From: Flavisolibacter longurius
GTDB lineage: Bacteria > Bacteroidota > Bacteroidia > Chitinophagales > Chitinophagaceae
Direction: 5' to 3'
Assembly: GCA_014163555.1 (NCBI GenBank)
Contig: JACJGO010000001.1
Span: 124,001-188,000, forward strand
Length of the DNA stretch: 64,000 bases
The notes below the pieces were generated by a model that did not search any database, was not told the origin of the DNA, and worked only from the letters and a program-made list of their open reading frames with translations. A program made the position numbers and the translations under genes. Shown piece after piece: positions 44,825 to 53,088 of the stretch. Position 1 is the first letter of the stretch. Each line of letters begins with the position of its first letter.

Positions 44825-45171
44825 CCCCCTCAATCCCCCAAAGGACTTGGCACAGCGCAACCCCTTGCTTCTGCACGATACAAAAAAGCCTCAGGCATTC
44901 CATATGACTGAGGCTTTTATTTATCTGGTACCAACATTAGCGATCTTCTTAACTCCTGTGAAGTTTATGCTAAGAAAATTTGAAGCTTCACAACCTTGGG
45001 CTTGAGAATATGTTTGTGTAAAAAGGGTTCACGCAGAGACGCGGTGTATGCGGTGACAAAACCTCGGCGATCCCTGCGCTTCCGCGAGAAACCAAACCAC
45101 CTGTCAAATAAAATGTCGAATAAGGCAGGCCTTGTGCCCTGGCCAATCCCCCCTTTGGGGGCAGGGGGGCT
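44823..45171. repeat. C-rich inverted pair flanking the dnaX-engB spacer
   Basis: AGCCCCCTCAATCCCCCAAAGG at the left edge (44823-44844) recurs in inverted, slightly changed form at the right edge (about 45152-45171, complement AGCCCCCCTGCCCCCAAAGG). The 300 bases between hold the dnaX terminator and a TTCACGCAGAGACGCGG-type stretch near 45030. The layout resembles a decayed mobile spacer element but no target duplication was identified. The right copy also provides the TTTG -33 box of engB. Confidence 0.5.
44884..44924 (+). terminator. Intrinsic terminator after dnaX
   Basis: An 11-bp stem, 44884-44894 with 44908-44918 (AAAAGCCTCAG/CTGAGGCTTTT), followed by a T-rich tail (TTTTATTTAT), about 60 bases after the stop codon. 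Confidence 0.9.
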
Positions 45172-45184
45172 GGCGTTATCTTTG
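45154..45184 (+). promoter_or_regulatory. Promoter of engB (TTTG-N19-TATCTTTG)
   Basis: A -33 box TTTG (45154-45157), exactly 19 bases, then TATCTTTG (45177-45184): a complete match to the Bacteroidota vegetative promoter. The last G is 5 bases before the engB ATG (45189), so the message should be leaderless or nearly so. Confidence 0.85.
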
Positions 45185-45188
45185 CGCC

Positions 45189-45821
45189 ATGGAAATTATC
45201 CAGGCTTCGTATCTGATCAGCAGTCCGTCCATTGACAACTGCCCGGCACCCGACCGGCCCGAGTATGCGTTTATCGGCCGCAGCAACGTGGGCAAGTCTT
45301 CGCTCATCAACATGCTTTGCAGCAAAAAAGAGGTAGCCAAGGTTTCTTCTTCCCCCGGCAAAACGCAAATGATCAACCATTTCACGGTAACAGGAAGCGA
45401 TAAAAAAGAATGGTACCTGGTGGATCTTCCCGGATACGGTTTTGCCAAAGTATCGCAGAACCAGCGAAAGTCCTGGCAGAAGATGATCAAAGACTACATT
45501 CAAAAGCGGGAGAACCTGGTGAACCTTTTTGCGTTGGTGGATAGCCGTCATGAACCCCAGAAAGCCGACCTGGAATTCATCAATCAACTGGGTGAATGGC
45601 AGATACCCTTTGCCATTGTTTTTACAAAGGCGGATAAAACCACCCAACGGGAAACGGCCAAAAACGTTGATCTTTTCCTCAAAGCCCTGTTGGAAACCTG
45701 GGAAGAAGCGCCACCCCATTTTGTAACCTCGGCCGTTAAGCACCTGGGCAAAAAACAAATCCTGAATTTTGTGGCCGAGCAAAATGAAGTCTTTGCACAA
45801 CACAAAAAGGGTCTGGATTAA
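45189..45821 (+). CDS. engB: Ribosome biogenesis GTP-binding protein EngB/YsxC (YihA)
   Basis: 210 residues from the ATG at 45189, fixed by the promoter 5 bases upstream; earlier codons (45132) lie in the C-rich repeat. TRAFAC GTPase: G1 GRSNVGKSS near 30-38, switch region PGKTQMINHF near 56, G3 DLPGYGFAKV near 80, G4 FTKADK near 147, G5 TSAV near 180. An essential factor for 50S subunit assembly in most bacteria. Monocistronic or followed by the small secreted genes. Confidence 0.95.
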   Translation: MEIIQASYLISSPSIDNCPAPDRPEYAFIGRSNVGKSSLINMLCSKKEVAKVSSSPGKTQMINHFTVTGSDKKEWYLVDLPGYGFAKVSQNQRKSWQKMIKDYIQKRENLVNLFALVDSRHEPQKADLEFINQLGEWQIPFAIVFTKADKTTQRETAKNVDLFLKALLETWEEAPPHFVTSAVKHLGKKQILNFVAEQNEVFAQHKKGLD

Positions 45822-45854
45822 TCTCTATTTCGATTTATATTGCAGCCGATTTGC

Positions 45855-46052
45855 ATGGGTATGAACAGAAACGGTATTGAAAGAAACCTGGTGGTTTTCC
45901 TGTTTGTTATGGTCCTTGTGGTTTTTTCTTTTGCACAAAGAGATACGCAGAAGCTTGACCGTATTTATAAAACGGCAACCCTGATTCAAAAACAAAAGCC
46001 CGTGCAAACGGTTCAAACGCCGCCCTCTCCAGCAAAGGCTTCACACAACTAA
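45855..46052 (+). CDS. Small secreted or membrane protein, unknown
   Basis: 65 residues from the ATG at 45855 (or 63 from 45861). A basic start and a single hydrophobic segment (LVVFLFVMVLVVFSFA) followed by Gln look like a signal peptide of the same Q+1 type as in neighbouring genes, leaving a mature peptide of about 38 residues rich in Gln, Lys and Pro. It could instead be a one-helix membrane protein. The next gene starts three bases after its stop, so the two form a unit. No family recognised. Confidence 0.5.
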   Translation: MGMNRNGIERNLVVFLFVMVLVVFSFAQRDTQKLDRIYKTATLIQKQKPVQTVQTPPSPAKASHN

Positions 46053-46055
46053 AGC

Positions 46056-46391
46056 ATGCGATTTTTTCTGAGACTTATTTTAAGTCTTTCTCTCTTCTTT
46101 TCGCAAACAGCATTCACGCAATCCACGGAGTCACTGGCAAAACGCATCGATTCCAACGCCCGGGCAATCGACCAATCTGCAAAGGAAATTCAACGCTGGA
46201 AAGACAGTCTCGAAAAAGAAAGAATTTACCGCAACCTGGAGCAGCACGGTCAGCCCCTTAATGATTTTTTACAGGAAATGCGGGAAGCCGAGGAAAAGCG
46301 CAAGCGCAATGTGTACATCCGCATTGGCCTGGGTGTATTGTTTCTTCTTATTCTACTAATTGGATTCATCCGGCGCCGGCGGAAAGGGTAG
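46056..46391 (+). CDS. Small envelope protein with coiled coil and C-terminal membrane helix, unknown
   Basis: 111 residues: signal peptide (SQTAFT, then Gln), a charged helical region at about 24-80 likely to form a coiled coil (SLAKRIDSNARAIDQSAKEI, KDSLEKERIYRNLEQ), a membrane helix at about 88-104 and a basic end (RRRRKG). The topology places the helical part in the periplasm with a C-terminal anchor. It lies three bases after the 65-residue gene. No function can be assigned. Confidence 0.6.
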   Translation: MRFFLRLILSLSLFFSQTAFTQSTESLAKRIDSNARAIDQSAKEIQRWKDSLEKERIYRNLEQHGQPLNDFLQEMREAEEKRKRNVYIRIGLGVLFLLILLIGFIRRRRKG

Positions 46392-46496
46392 AAATATGAT
46401 ACTGCGATATTGTGATCGTTGGATATTGCGTTAGGGGGACAATGTTTCTTTCCCTTTCCATCAATGAAGGAAAACCTATTTAAAAGCAGTAAAACT

Positions 46497-46530
46497 TACT
46501 ACTCGCTACTTACAACTCACCACTTCCTAG
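46497..46530. repeat. Reiterated GTGGTGAGTTGTAAGTAG word at the 3' end of the YkuK-like gene
   Basis: On the minus strand the array starts with GGTGAACTAGGAAGTGGTGAG and continues with GTAAGTAGCGAGTAGT. It includes the stop TAG (46527-46529) and the codons for the last residues (KMVN) of the YkuK-like protein. A related array without a gene end lies at 9246-9286 (GGTGAATGGTGAGTGGTGAGT). Confidence 0.65.
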
Positions 46531-47000
46531 TTCACCATCTTGTTGGCACAACTGCTGCTGGCAAACGCCTCCGGTTTGGCTTTAAAGGCAAAACCCATTC
46601 CCAAAATGTACCCCATGGCTTCTTTCAGGGCATCGTTGCTTTTAAAGGCAGGATTGGTGTTGATATCGGCATGCACTTCCATATCGACATTGTATAAAGT
46701 AAAAAGATTGCATAGTTCGTATGCAATCTCTATACTCTTGGCGACCTCCACCAGCATCCGCTCTTTGATGGAATACTGCTGGAGGGTTTTTTCGTTATGG
46801 ATAAACATGAAGCCTCCGTGCCCTTCGCGTAAAAAAACAATGACCGTGGCAAATTCCGTTTCACTGCCTTTTACCTGGCTGTCGGTACCAATGCAAACCT
46901 TTAAGCGATACCCGGCGCCGGATTCGCGTTTGATGGCGTTTTCTACGGCGTTGTAAATGGGTAATCCAATTGGCTCACCATTAAATTTTCTCCATTTCAT
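46527..47000 (-). CDS. Ribonuclease H-like YkuK family protein
   Basis: 157 residues, cytoplasmic. Recognised from the RNase H-like YkuK (DUF458) pattern: VCIGTDSQVKGSETEFATVIVF near 36-57 with the first acidic residue of an RNase H-type site, RMLVEVAKSIEIAYEL near 84-99 with a conserved Glu, and MEVHADINTNPAFKSN near 110-125 with HxD and a downstream segment GYILGMGFAFKAKPEAFASS. Nuclease activity is inferred from the fold only. The gene ends within a spacer-type repeat. Confidence 0.75.
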   Translation of the reverse strand: MKWRKFNGEPIGLPIYNAVENAIKRESGAGYRLKVCIGTDSQVKGSETEFATVIVFLREGHGGFMFIHNEKTLQQYSIKERMLVEVAKSIEIAYELCNLFTLYNVDMEVHADINTNPAFKSNDALKEAMGYILGMGFAFKAKPEAFASSSCANKMVN

Positions 47001-47342
47001 ACAGAAAAAGGTTTCTTCAAGTTACAAAAAAACCGCTTGCGAAACGAAATTCCCAATTACGAAACTGTTAATAACTAAGGGTTTCCTGTCAATTCGGCTA
47101 TCCGTTACAGTAACAAACAAGGCGGGCTTTTGAAAGAAAGTAAACGGTTTCCCCCTGAAGAAAATGTACAGGGATGGCTAGATAGTAAGGAGCCATTATT
47201 AGCACAATGTGGAAAAAAAAGAGAATATATGAGGCAATCACCGGCTGATGCAGGCTTCTACTCTCCCCAAATAAAAAAAGGTTTTCCCAATAAAGGGAAA
47301 ACCTTGGTACCAATAGAGCACGGATTAAAAGGCGATTGTTTA
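47001..47342. other. Divergent-side spacer upstream of the YkuK-like gene
   Basis: About 340 bases without a convincing gene. Short frames exist on both strands but show no family features. Contains the terminator of the reprolysin-like gene (47271-47305). Confidence 0.45.
47265..47305 (-). terminator. Intrinsic terminator after the reprolysin-like protease gene
   Basis: An 11-bp stem, 47278-47288 with 47295-47305 (AAGGTTTTCCC/GGGAAAACCTT), a 6-base loop, and on the minus strand a run of seven T. It lies 38 bases past the stop codon. Confidence 0.9.
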
Positions 47343-48929
47343 CTATTTCTTCATGAACTTTTCTGAGAATTGCTCACCATTGCTGGTATAGTGCATGATG
47401 TACATACCATTCGTCATAAAGCCTGCTGACAGCGTATTAAGGCCTTGTAGTAGGCGGCCTTTGGAAACCTGCCGGCCATTCATGTCGAAGATGGTATAAT
47501 CAAATGCAGCAGGACTGCTAACGGTGATGGTGCTGTTGATCAAATTGCCAACGAGGAAAGGTTTGCTGACGGCCTGGCCTCCACGCAGCACAGCCACATT
47601 GGAGTAGTGCGTCCGACCATTGTCGAACAACACCCGAACCCGGTAAAAATGCACAGCGGCTTTTGCTGGCAGTGCACTAAACGTACGGGCCGCAGCCGCC
47701 ACAGGGGACAGGGCTTCAAATACCCGTCCATCAGCAGAAGTTTCAAGGATTTGCTCCACTACAGTTTCATCGGCAACAATATCCCAGGCCAGGTTATGGC
47801 GGTTGTTGGCGGATGTTGCTTTCAGCTCCAGCTTGTGCACCGGCAACGCAATGGAAGTAATGTTAACATCCAGGGCATAAGAGCCCAGCATGGCATAATT
47901 GGGAGCATATTCGTTACCACGGCTCAACACCTGCAGGTAGTAGGTGCCGGCCTGTAAAGTTGTATCGATAGAAGCCCGCAAGGAATTCTCGGGGTTATAA
48001 GTAACCGTATCACCCTGGGCATTCACCAGTTCCATTTGCAGGTCGATATTGGCGCCAACATAGCCAGAAGACACGCTGTAAGGCAGGGCGTTCAACGAAA
48101 CTTTACCCGCAGATGTCAGATCGAAGCGGATAACATCCACATCATTCGGACGCTCGATCACACCATCCATGGAAAAACGGTTATTGATGAACGAAGCTTT
48201 GGTGGCTTCGGCAGGGGTATTCCTGTGATCATCAGTTCTGTAACCAAAACCATTGGCCGTACGGGTGATGATACCAAGATCATCCTGCATATACGAACAA
48301 CCGAAAGGGTTGCTACCGTAGTGCCAAAGGGTCAGGTTGCGGTAATAACCGACGCCCATGATCGGCGCCCAGCCAATTTCACCGCTACCGGTTCCGCTGT
48401 TGTATTCCGATGTTTTGTTACAGATATTATCATAGGCTGACTGGTGGTTCAGTCCCAGTGTATGACCGGCTTCATGCGAGGCAGCTTCGGCAATATTCTT
48501 TACGTTGTAATTAAGCAGGGCTGTGAACACAAAACAAGGTGTATTGTCACCCCAGGTAAAGGAATTGTTGAAAGCTACACCTCCGGCGCTGCCGTACCAA
48601 GAAGAAGAAGTGGTCAGTACAACACGGATCCGGCGTTTGGCCGGTGCCGCTGCATATACAGTAGAATCGGTTGTAACATTGATATTGAACGGACGGTAGT
48701 CTTCAGCTACACGGTTAAACACTTCGGTAAGTTGAGTGCTGTTAAGGTTAGAACCGTTACACACCACAGGACCATCATAGTTCCAGCTGGTGCCTTGAAC
48801 AATATGACCGTCAAAATCGAGAAATATTACTGCAGCGGCAGAAGGATAACTGTTGTAGTTGGGAACCTGGGCGGATACATTTGTTGCCAGGAAAAAAACA
48901 GTGCAAAGGAGTACGTAAAAAGTTTTCAT
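47343..48929 (-). CDS. Secreted reprolysin-like zinc metalloprotease with T9SS sorting domain
   Basis: 528 residues. Signal peptide (cut at VSA|QVPN), then a catalytic domain: FLDFDGHIVQGTSWN near 34, and the metzincin zinc site HEAGHTLGLNH near 150-160 (three His ligands, catalytic Glu). A beta-sandwich at about 250-350 resembles bacterial pre-peptidase C-terminal domains (DVDVIRFDLTSAGKVSLNA, LQAGTYYLQVLSRG), then a fibronectin-like part and a C-terminal sorting domain (DYTIFDMNGRQVSKGRLLQG, NGMYIMHYTSNGEQFSEKFMKK). The C-terminus directs export by the type IX system and cell-surface attachment or release. No Met-turn was pinpointed. Preceded by a small secreted gene in the same operon. Confidence 0.88.
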   Translation of the reverse strand: MKTFYVLLCTVFFLATNVSAQVPNYNSYPSAAAVIFLDFDGHIVQGTSWNYDGPVVCNGSNLNSTQLTEVFNRVAEDYRPFNINVTTDSTVYAAAPAKRRIRVVLTTSSSWYGSAGGVAFNNSFTWGDNTPCFVFTALLNYNVKNIAEAASHEAGHTLGLNHQSAYDNICNKTSEYNSGTGSGEIGWAPIMGVGYYRNLTLWHYGSNPFGCSYMQDDLGIITRTANGFGYRTDDHRNTPAEATKASFINNRFSMDGVIERPNDVDVIRFDLTSAGKVSLNALPYSVSSGYVGANIDLQMELVNAQGDTVTYNPENSLRASIDTTLQAGTYYLQVLSRGNEYAPNYAMLGSYALDVNITSIALPVHKLELKATSANNRHNLAWDIVADETVVEQILETSADGRVFEALSPVAAAARTFSALPAKAAVHFYRVRVLFDNGRTHYSNVAVLRGGQAVSKPFLVGNLINSTITVSSPAAFDYTIFDMNGRQVSKGRLLQGLNTLSAGFMTNGMYIMHYTSNGEQFSEKFMKK

Positions 48930-48984
48930 ACGAGTTGGATTGGGATGGATGAAAATGGATAGAATAGGCGTAGGACTGCTTCGT

Positions 48985-49449
48985 TTACTCGTTCACGATA
49001 GCAGCGGCTTGTTGTTTACGGATAACATAACCGTTTCCTTCACGGGTGATTTCAAGAGCGTCGCCGGAAGCCCGGTTCAGCATACGACCCAGGTAGGAAA
49101 CTGTTCCGTTAGTATCCGTTGTACGGGTGAATGTAAAGATGGTTCCCTGGCGGGTAAGACTTTTGATCACCACACTTTGTACGGATTTATCAGCCGGGTC
49201 CGATTTGCTCACAACCGTTCCGAAAATGGAAATGTTTTTGGCGATGTTGGCCGATACTTTTGAACCCACTTTCAGCGAAAGAAGATTTTCCAGCTCCGTT
49301 ACATGAATTGTTGCCTTCTCGGGCAAATCAGCAAAAAGACGGGGTTTGTTGTGGTTTGTTTCGTTAAGCGGCACATTATTCTGTGCAGTAGCCTGGATCG
49401 TGCATGCCAGACAAAAAGCCAGATGGGCAACAGCTTTAATTAGTTTCAT
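48985..49449 (-). CDS. Small secreted protein upstream of the protease, possible partner
   Basis: 154 residues from the ATG at 49447-49449, which starts a clear signal peptide (MKLIKAVAHLAFCLACTIQATA, then Gln); the frame is open to 49533 but the upstream part has no secretion signal. The mature protein is predicted beta-rich (TIHVTELENLLSLKVGSKVS, GTVVSKSDPADKSVQSVVIK, TNGTVSYLGRMLNRASGDAL). No family recognised. It is 55 bases upstream of the reprolysin-like gene on the same strand, so it could be a detached propeptide, inhibitor or chaperone of the protease. That is inference from context. Confidence 0.6.
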   Translation of the reverse strand: MKLIKAVAHLAFCLACTIQATAQNNVPLNETNHNKPRLFADLPEKATIHVTELENLLSLKVGSKVSANIAKNISIFGTVVSKSDPADKSVQSVVIKSLTRQGTIFTFTRTTDTNGTVSYLGRMLNRASGDALEITREGNGYVIRKQQAAAIVNE

Positions 49450-49658
49450 AGAATTGGACGGTTTGGGGCAGTGATGAACTACCCGGATTTTCAATTGGTA
49501 CGCAATGCAATATTTGCAAAAATCTGCAGGCAATCAAAGCATCTGAAAAGCTTTTTTTGAAAATCGGGCAGAACTACGCCGCAACCATGGGAAAACTGCG
49601 AACCCCTATCGAAAATCTACAAAACGGGCTTCGGAAGAACCCTACGGGAAGACCACTT

Positions 49659-50027
49659 TTAGTATTGACCGGTGGCCAGCATCACCAGTGTGCAGGCCAC
49701 TACCGGCTCTATTCCCTGCTCTCTCGCCATCTTCATCAGCTCGGGGTTTTCAGTGCCCGGATTAAAGATGATGCGTTTGGGTTTCAGGTCCAGGATATAA
49801 TTGTAATATTCTTTTTGATGTGTTGGATTCAGATATAACGTTACCGTATCCACGTCTTTTTCTTCTACCGGTGATTTCGAGATGGCAATGCCAGCCACTT
49901 CGGACGCCTTTCGTCCAACCGCTACCACCGGGTGGTCATGTGCTTTCAGACGGTTCATCGCGAGATAACTGTAACGGGAAGGATTGTCCGATGCGCCTAA
50001 AACCAGTGTTTTTTTTGCTGCTGTCAT
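49659..50027 (-). CDS. CoA-binding domain protein (YccU-like)
   Basis: 122 residues, a single Rossmann-like CoA-binding domain: TLVLGASDNPSRYSYLAMNRL at about 7-27, HPVVAVGRKASEVAG near 32, VDTVTLYLNPTHQKEYY near 59 and IIFNPGTENPELMKMAREQGI near 85. Stand-alone proteins of this kind are widespread and functionally undefined; the fold is shared with succinyl-CoA synthetase alpha. Its start is 40 bases downstream of the FAD hydroxylase stop of the polyketide operon, so it might be co-transcribed with it, although nothing ties it to that pathway. Confidence 0.85.
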   Translation of the reverse strand: MTAAKKTLVLGASDNPSRYSYLAMNRLKAHDHPVVAVGRKASEVAGIAISKSPVEEKDVDTVTLYLNPTHQKEYYNYILDLKPKRIIFNPGTENPELMKMAREQGIEPVVACTLVMLATGQY

Positions 50028-50067
50028 ATGTTATGGATTCCTGAGCTGAAGGTACAAAGGCTGTGCC

Positions 50068-51204
50068 TTAAAATGATTTTCCATGGGTTAGGCGAATCAC
50101 GGGCCGGGCAAGGAAAGGAGCTATGCGAAAAAGATTGACAAAACCATTGCTATGGCTGTTGCTGCCGAAAAAAGCCTGCAAGGCCCTTCCGGTGCGCAAA
50201 CGAAACGCAAATTGGGACCTCCACTCCTGCTGATATTGCTTTTCCATTTCCTGTTGCGAAAGGTTACCAGCCAGAAAAGCATCACCCAGTTCAGCCGCTA
50301 TTTTGGCGGTATGCAGGGCAATGCTCATGCCGTTGCCACAAAGCGGTGTGATCATGCCCGCCGTGTCACCCAGCATCAACAAGCCGTTTTCAACGGTTGA
50401 TTTTTGCGCAAAACTTATTTGCGAAATGGTAACAGGAAATTCCGCCATCACTTCACTACCGGTGAAAAGTTTACGCAGGTATTGATTTTTAAAAAGAATT
50501 TCCTTCTGCATACGATCAATGCTGTTGCCACTGCGATGCAAGTTTTCGGCACGGGTCATATAGCACAGGCAATACTTCTCACCCTCGATTTTTGAAATGC
50601 CGCAATACCCGTTTTCAAAATTGTGCAACCCAATAATGTTTGGCGGCCAGTCGGCTTTTACATGGTACTTCACTCCCACATAATTGTTCAGCCGCTTGTT
50701 TTGCTGCTGCAAAAAAGGTCGTTTCCATTTTACATCCAGATTGCCGCGTTTTCCATACGCCGCCAGGCAAAGTCTTGCGTTGATGGATTGTTGGGTGAAA
50801 TGAACCATACCCCTCTCTCCACTCACAATATCATCTACCCTTGTCTTTTCCATCAGGTGCACACCACTGGCTTTTGCTATCTGCGCCAATGCGTGGTCAA
50901 GTGTATACCGGCTGATGCCAAAGCCTCCAAAGGGCAAGGGCGTGCTGAACAAGCGGCCATTGGGCGCGGTTAACTGCAAAGTATCGATGCGTGGCAGGTT
51001 CCACTCTTCTAATGGCAACCCAAGCGAAAGCAAAAAATTCCAGCTTTCCATGCTGATATATTCACCGCAAACCTTGTGAAAGGGATAAGCTTCTTTTTCG
51101 AAAAGAACCACGCTGTGTCCCCTTTTTCGCAGGCAGATAGCACTGGCCAGTCCGGCCAGGCCACCACCAACAATGGCAACATCATATTGCGGCTGCATGT
51201 GCAT
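50068..51204 (-). CDS. FAD-dependent monooxygenase of the type III PKS operon
   Basis: 378 residues. Dinucleotide fold VAIVGGGLAGLASAICLRKRGHSVVLFEKE at about 9-38, a conserved FHKVCGEYIS near 43-52, and a GD motif MLGDTAGMITPLCGNGMSIAL near 275-295 of the p-hydroxybenzoate hydroxylase/geranylgeranyl reductase superfamily. In the srsABC operon of Streptomyces the third gene is a flavoprotein that hydroxylates a methylated alkylresorcinol to a quinone, and gene order and neighbours here match that role. Its start overlaps the methyltransferase end by 23 bases, so it is translationally coupled. Confidence 0.82.
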   Translation of the reverse strand: MHMQPQYDVAIVGGGLAGLASAICLRKRGHSVVLFEKEAYPFHKVCGEYISMESWNFLLSLGLPLEEWNLPRIDTLQLTAPNGRLFSTPLPFGGFGISRYTLDHALAQIAKASGVHLMEKTRVDDIVSGERGMVHFTQQSINARLCLAAYGKRGNLDVKWKRPFLQQQNKRLNNYVGVKYHVKADWPPNIIGLHNFENGYCGISKIEGEKYCLCYMTRAENLHRSGNSIDRMQKEILFKNQYLRKLFTGSEVMAEFPVTISQISFAQKSTVENGLLMLGDTAGMITPLCGNGMSIALHTAKIAAELGDAFLAGNLSQQEMEKQYQQEWRSQFAFRLRTGRALQAFFGSNSHSNGFVNLFRIAPFLARPVIRLTHGKSF

Positions 51205-51907
51205 GTGTACGACAAATAATTAACCAGCGAAAGGCCCATTGCCAGGTGCAGCGTGCATCCCTGATTCCTGCTTTTTGAAATAGTGCCATCCAGTCCCGCT
51301 TTTGGAAACCACGAAGCACAGACAGCGGTGCATCATTGCGTACTAAATAACTTTTCGAAAAAACAGCCGTTAAAAGTTTGATCGAATAATAGGCAAGCGG
51401 GTGCCGGTGAAGATCATTAATGAAAAAACCGGTGGCGCTGTTTTCCTGCATCCACTGTAATTGCTCCACCAATTCTTCATCTGTAAAATGGTGACAAAAA
51501 AGGGAAGAGAATACAATATCCGGTTTTACCGGAAAGGCGGCATCCTTGTAATCAGACTGGATAAACGTTATGCTCTCATTTTTTTTCTGCGCCTTTGCAT
51601 ATGCAATGCATTCAGGATTTATATCAATTCCGGTAAGCATCACCGGTAGCTTGTTCTTTTTTGCCCAAACGTTTATGGCTTTCAGGTTATCGCCGCCCCC
51701 ACAGCCAATTTCTACAATATGAATGGGCCGGTGATTGAGTGTTGAACTTTTCAGCAGAAGTTTTACGCCTTTCTGTGTGATGCGGTGGCCACCCAAACGG
51801 CGATTAATAACATCCAGTTCATACATATTACGAGCAATGTCCGGGAACGGAATAACATCCCGGTCGAGCAGTTCTTTTTGATAGGAGCGTTTTGTAAAGA
51901 ATGCCAT
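51182..51907 (-). CDS. SAM-dependent methyltransferase of the type III PKS operon
   Basis: 241 residues from the ATG at 51905-51907 (MAFFTKRSYQKELLDRD); earlier ATGs at 51937 and after add ten unpatterned residues. Class I fold: motif I VEIGCGGGDNL near 66, acidic end of beta 2 GIDINPECIAYA near 91, motif II-like PDIVFSSLFCHHFTDEEL near 123, and FFINDLHRHPLAYYSIKLL near 153. Probably O- or C-methylates the phenolic lipid made by the adjacent polyketide synthase. Starts 101 bases after the synthase stop and overlaps the next gene. Confidence 0.85.
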   Translation of the reverse strand: MAFFTKRSYQKELLDRDVIPFPDIARNMYELDVINRRLGGHRITQKGVKLLLKSSTLNHRPIHIVEIGCGGGDNLKAINVWAKKNKLPVMLTGIDINPECIAYAKAQKKNESITFIQSDYKDAAFPVKPDIVFSSLFCHHFTDEELVEQLQWMQENSATGFFINDLHRHPLAYYSIKLLTAVFSKSYLVRNDAPLSVLRGFQKRDWMALFQKAGIRDARCTWQWAFRWLIICRTHAHAAAI

Positions 51908-52008
51908 TGTTTCCATTGCCATTGTGTAAGGAGGCATCTCCAGTGCGTTTCCAAAAGATACAGCACATTCTTGCTTTTTGCGATTGAATTTGTCAACGCC
52001 AGGACAAA

Positions 52009-53088
52009 CTATGCATGGGCCGTAAACGTTTCCACGGTCAGGCCGGGGCCAAAAGCGGCTCCAAACAGTTTCGGAACTTTTTTCTGCTGCAGCATTCGTT
52101 TCAGCACAAACAAAACAGTAGCGGAAGAAAGGTTGCCGGTTTCCCGAAGCACAGCATGGGAGTCCTGGAGTTGGCCATCGGTAAATGCCATTGTTTTTTC
52201 AATGGCCTGCAACAGGCGCTTTCCTCCGGGATGAATGCACCAGTGTGAAACAGCAGCCGCGTCCAAACCTTCTTTTGCCAAAGCCCTCGATACTATGGCG
52301 CTAAAATCTTCTTCTATGAGGTCAGGAATATAGCCGCTCAGGGTCATTAAAAACCCCGATGACGACAGTTCCCAGGCCATATCGCGTTTTCCTTTCGGGT
52401 TGATCTCGCTGTAAAAATGATCGATAGTCAATCCGGACGGTGTGGCATCAGCATGCATCACAAGGGCGGCTGCGGCACCATCGCCAAACAAGAGTGAGGA
52501 GGCCATGTTATCCATGGTTGCCTCTCGCTGAAAATGAAGGGTACACAACTCCGTGCAAACCATCAGCACCTGCGCGGTTTTGTCGCTGCGGCAGATGGCA
52601 TCCGCAATCTTTAATGCATGAATGGCGGCATAGCAACCCATAAAATTCACCGATGTGCGAAAGATCGTTTTTTCAAAATCCATCAGTTCCATCACCTGCA
52701 GATCAAGTCCAGGAGCACTCATGCCGGTACAGCTCACGGTAATAAGATGAGTGACACGGTTTTTCTGGTGCGTATGATTCAGGCAATCACGAATGGCATC
52801 CACGGAAAGTAATGGCGCCTGTTTTTGAAAAACAGCCATGCGTTGCTCCAACGTAGGAAACGGTTCGAGATTTTCGGAAGGTGCATAGAACTTCCAGTCA
52901 GAAGGGGGCTTTGTATAATCCGGCAACACGGAATAACGTTGATCAATACCTGATTTTGCGTACAGAAATCGAAGCTTCCTGGCTTCTACCTCCGGCAGTG
53001 CATACACCTGTTGCATAAACGGCAGTATCTCCATTTGAGAATGGCAATAAGGCGGTAATGCTGTGCCAATTGAAACAATCTTACTCAC
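52009..53088 (-). CDS. Type III polyketide synthase (chalcone/alkylresorcinol synthase family)
   Basis: 359 residues from a GTG at 53086-53088, giving the family-typical start VSKIVSIGTALPPYCHSQ. The GTG shares the stop of the UbiA gene in a GTGA overlap, a classic coupling signal, so this is preferred over an ATG at 53130 inside that gene. Catalytic triad visible: Cys in TVSCTGMSAPGLD (near 131), His in WCIHPGGKRLL (near 277), and Asn in ETGNLSSATVLFVL (near 310). GFGPGLTVE-type end reads GAAFGPGLTVE. Such enzymes extend a fatty acyl starter with malonyl-CoA to alkylresorcinols or alkylpyrones. Chain length and product are not predictable by eye. Confidence 0.93.
   Translation of the reverse strand: MSKIVSIGTALPPYCHSQMEILPFMQQVYALPEVEARKLRFLYAKSGIDQRYSVLPDYTKPPSDWKFYAPSENLEPFPTLEQRMAVFQKQAPLLSVDAIRDCLNHTHQKNRVTHLITVSCTGMSAPGLDLQVMELMDFEKTIFRTSVNFMGCYAAIHALKIADAICRSDKTAQVLMVCTELCTLHFQREATMDNMASSLLFGDGAAAALVMHADATPSGLTIDHFYSEINPKGKRDMAWELSSSGFLMTLSGYIPDLIEEDFSAIVSRALAKEGLDAAAVSHWCIHPGGKRLLQAIEKTMAFTDGQLQDSHAVLRETGNLSSATVLFVLKRMLQQKKVPKLFGAAFGPGLTVETFTAHA

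Noticed and set aside
44988-45803. 271-codon minus-strand frame
   Set aside because: Antisense to engB, whose GTPase motifs and promoter are clear; the minus frame has no family pattern.
47098-47366. Short frames in the spacer next to the YkuK-like gene
   Set aside because: They overlap the protease terminator or the protease end, and show no start signals or conserved features.
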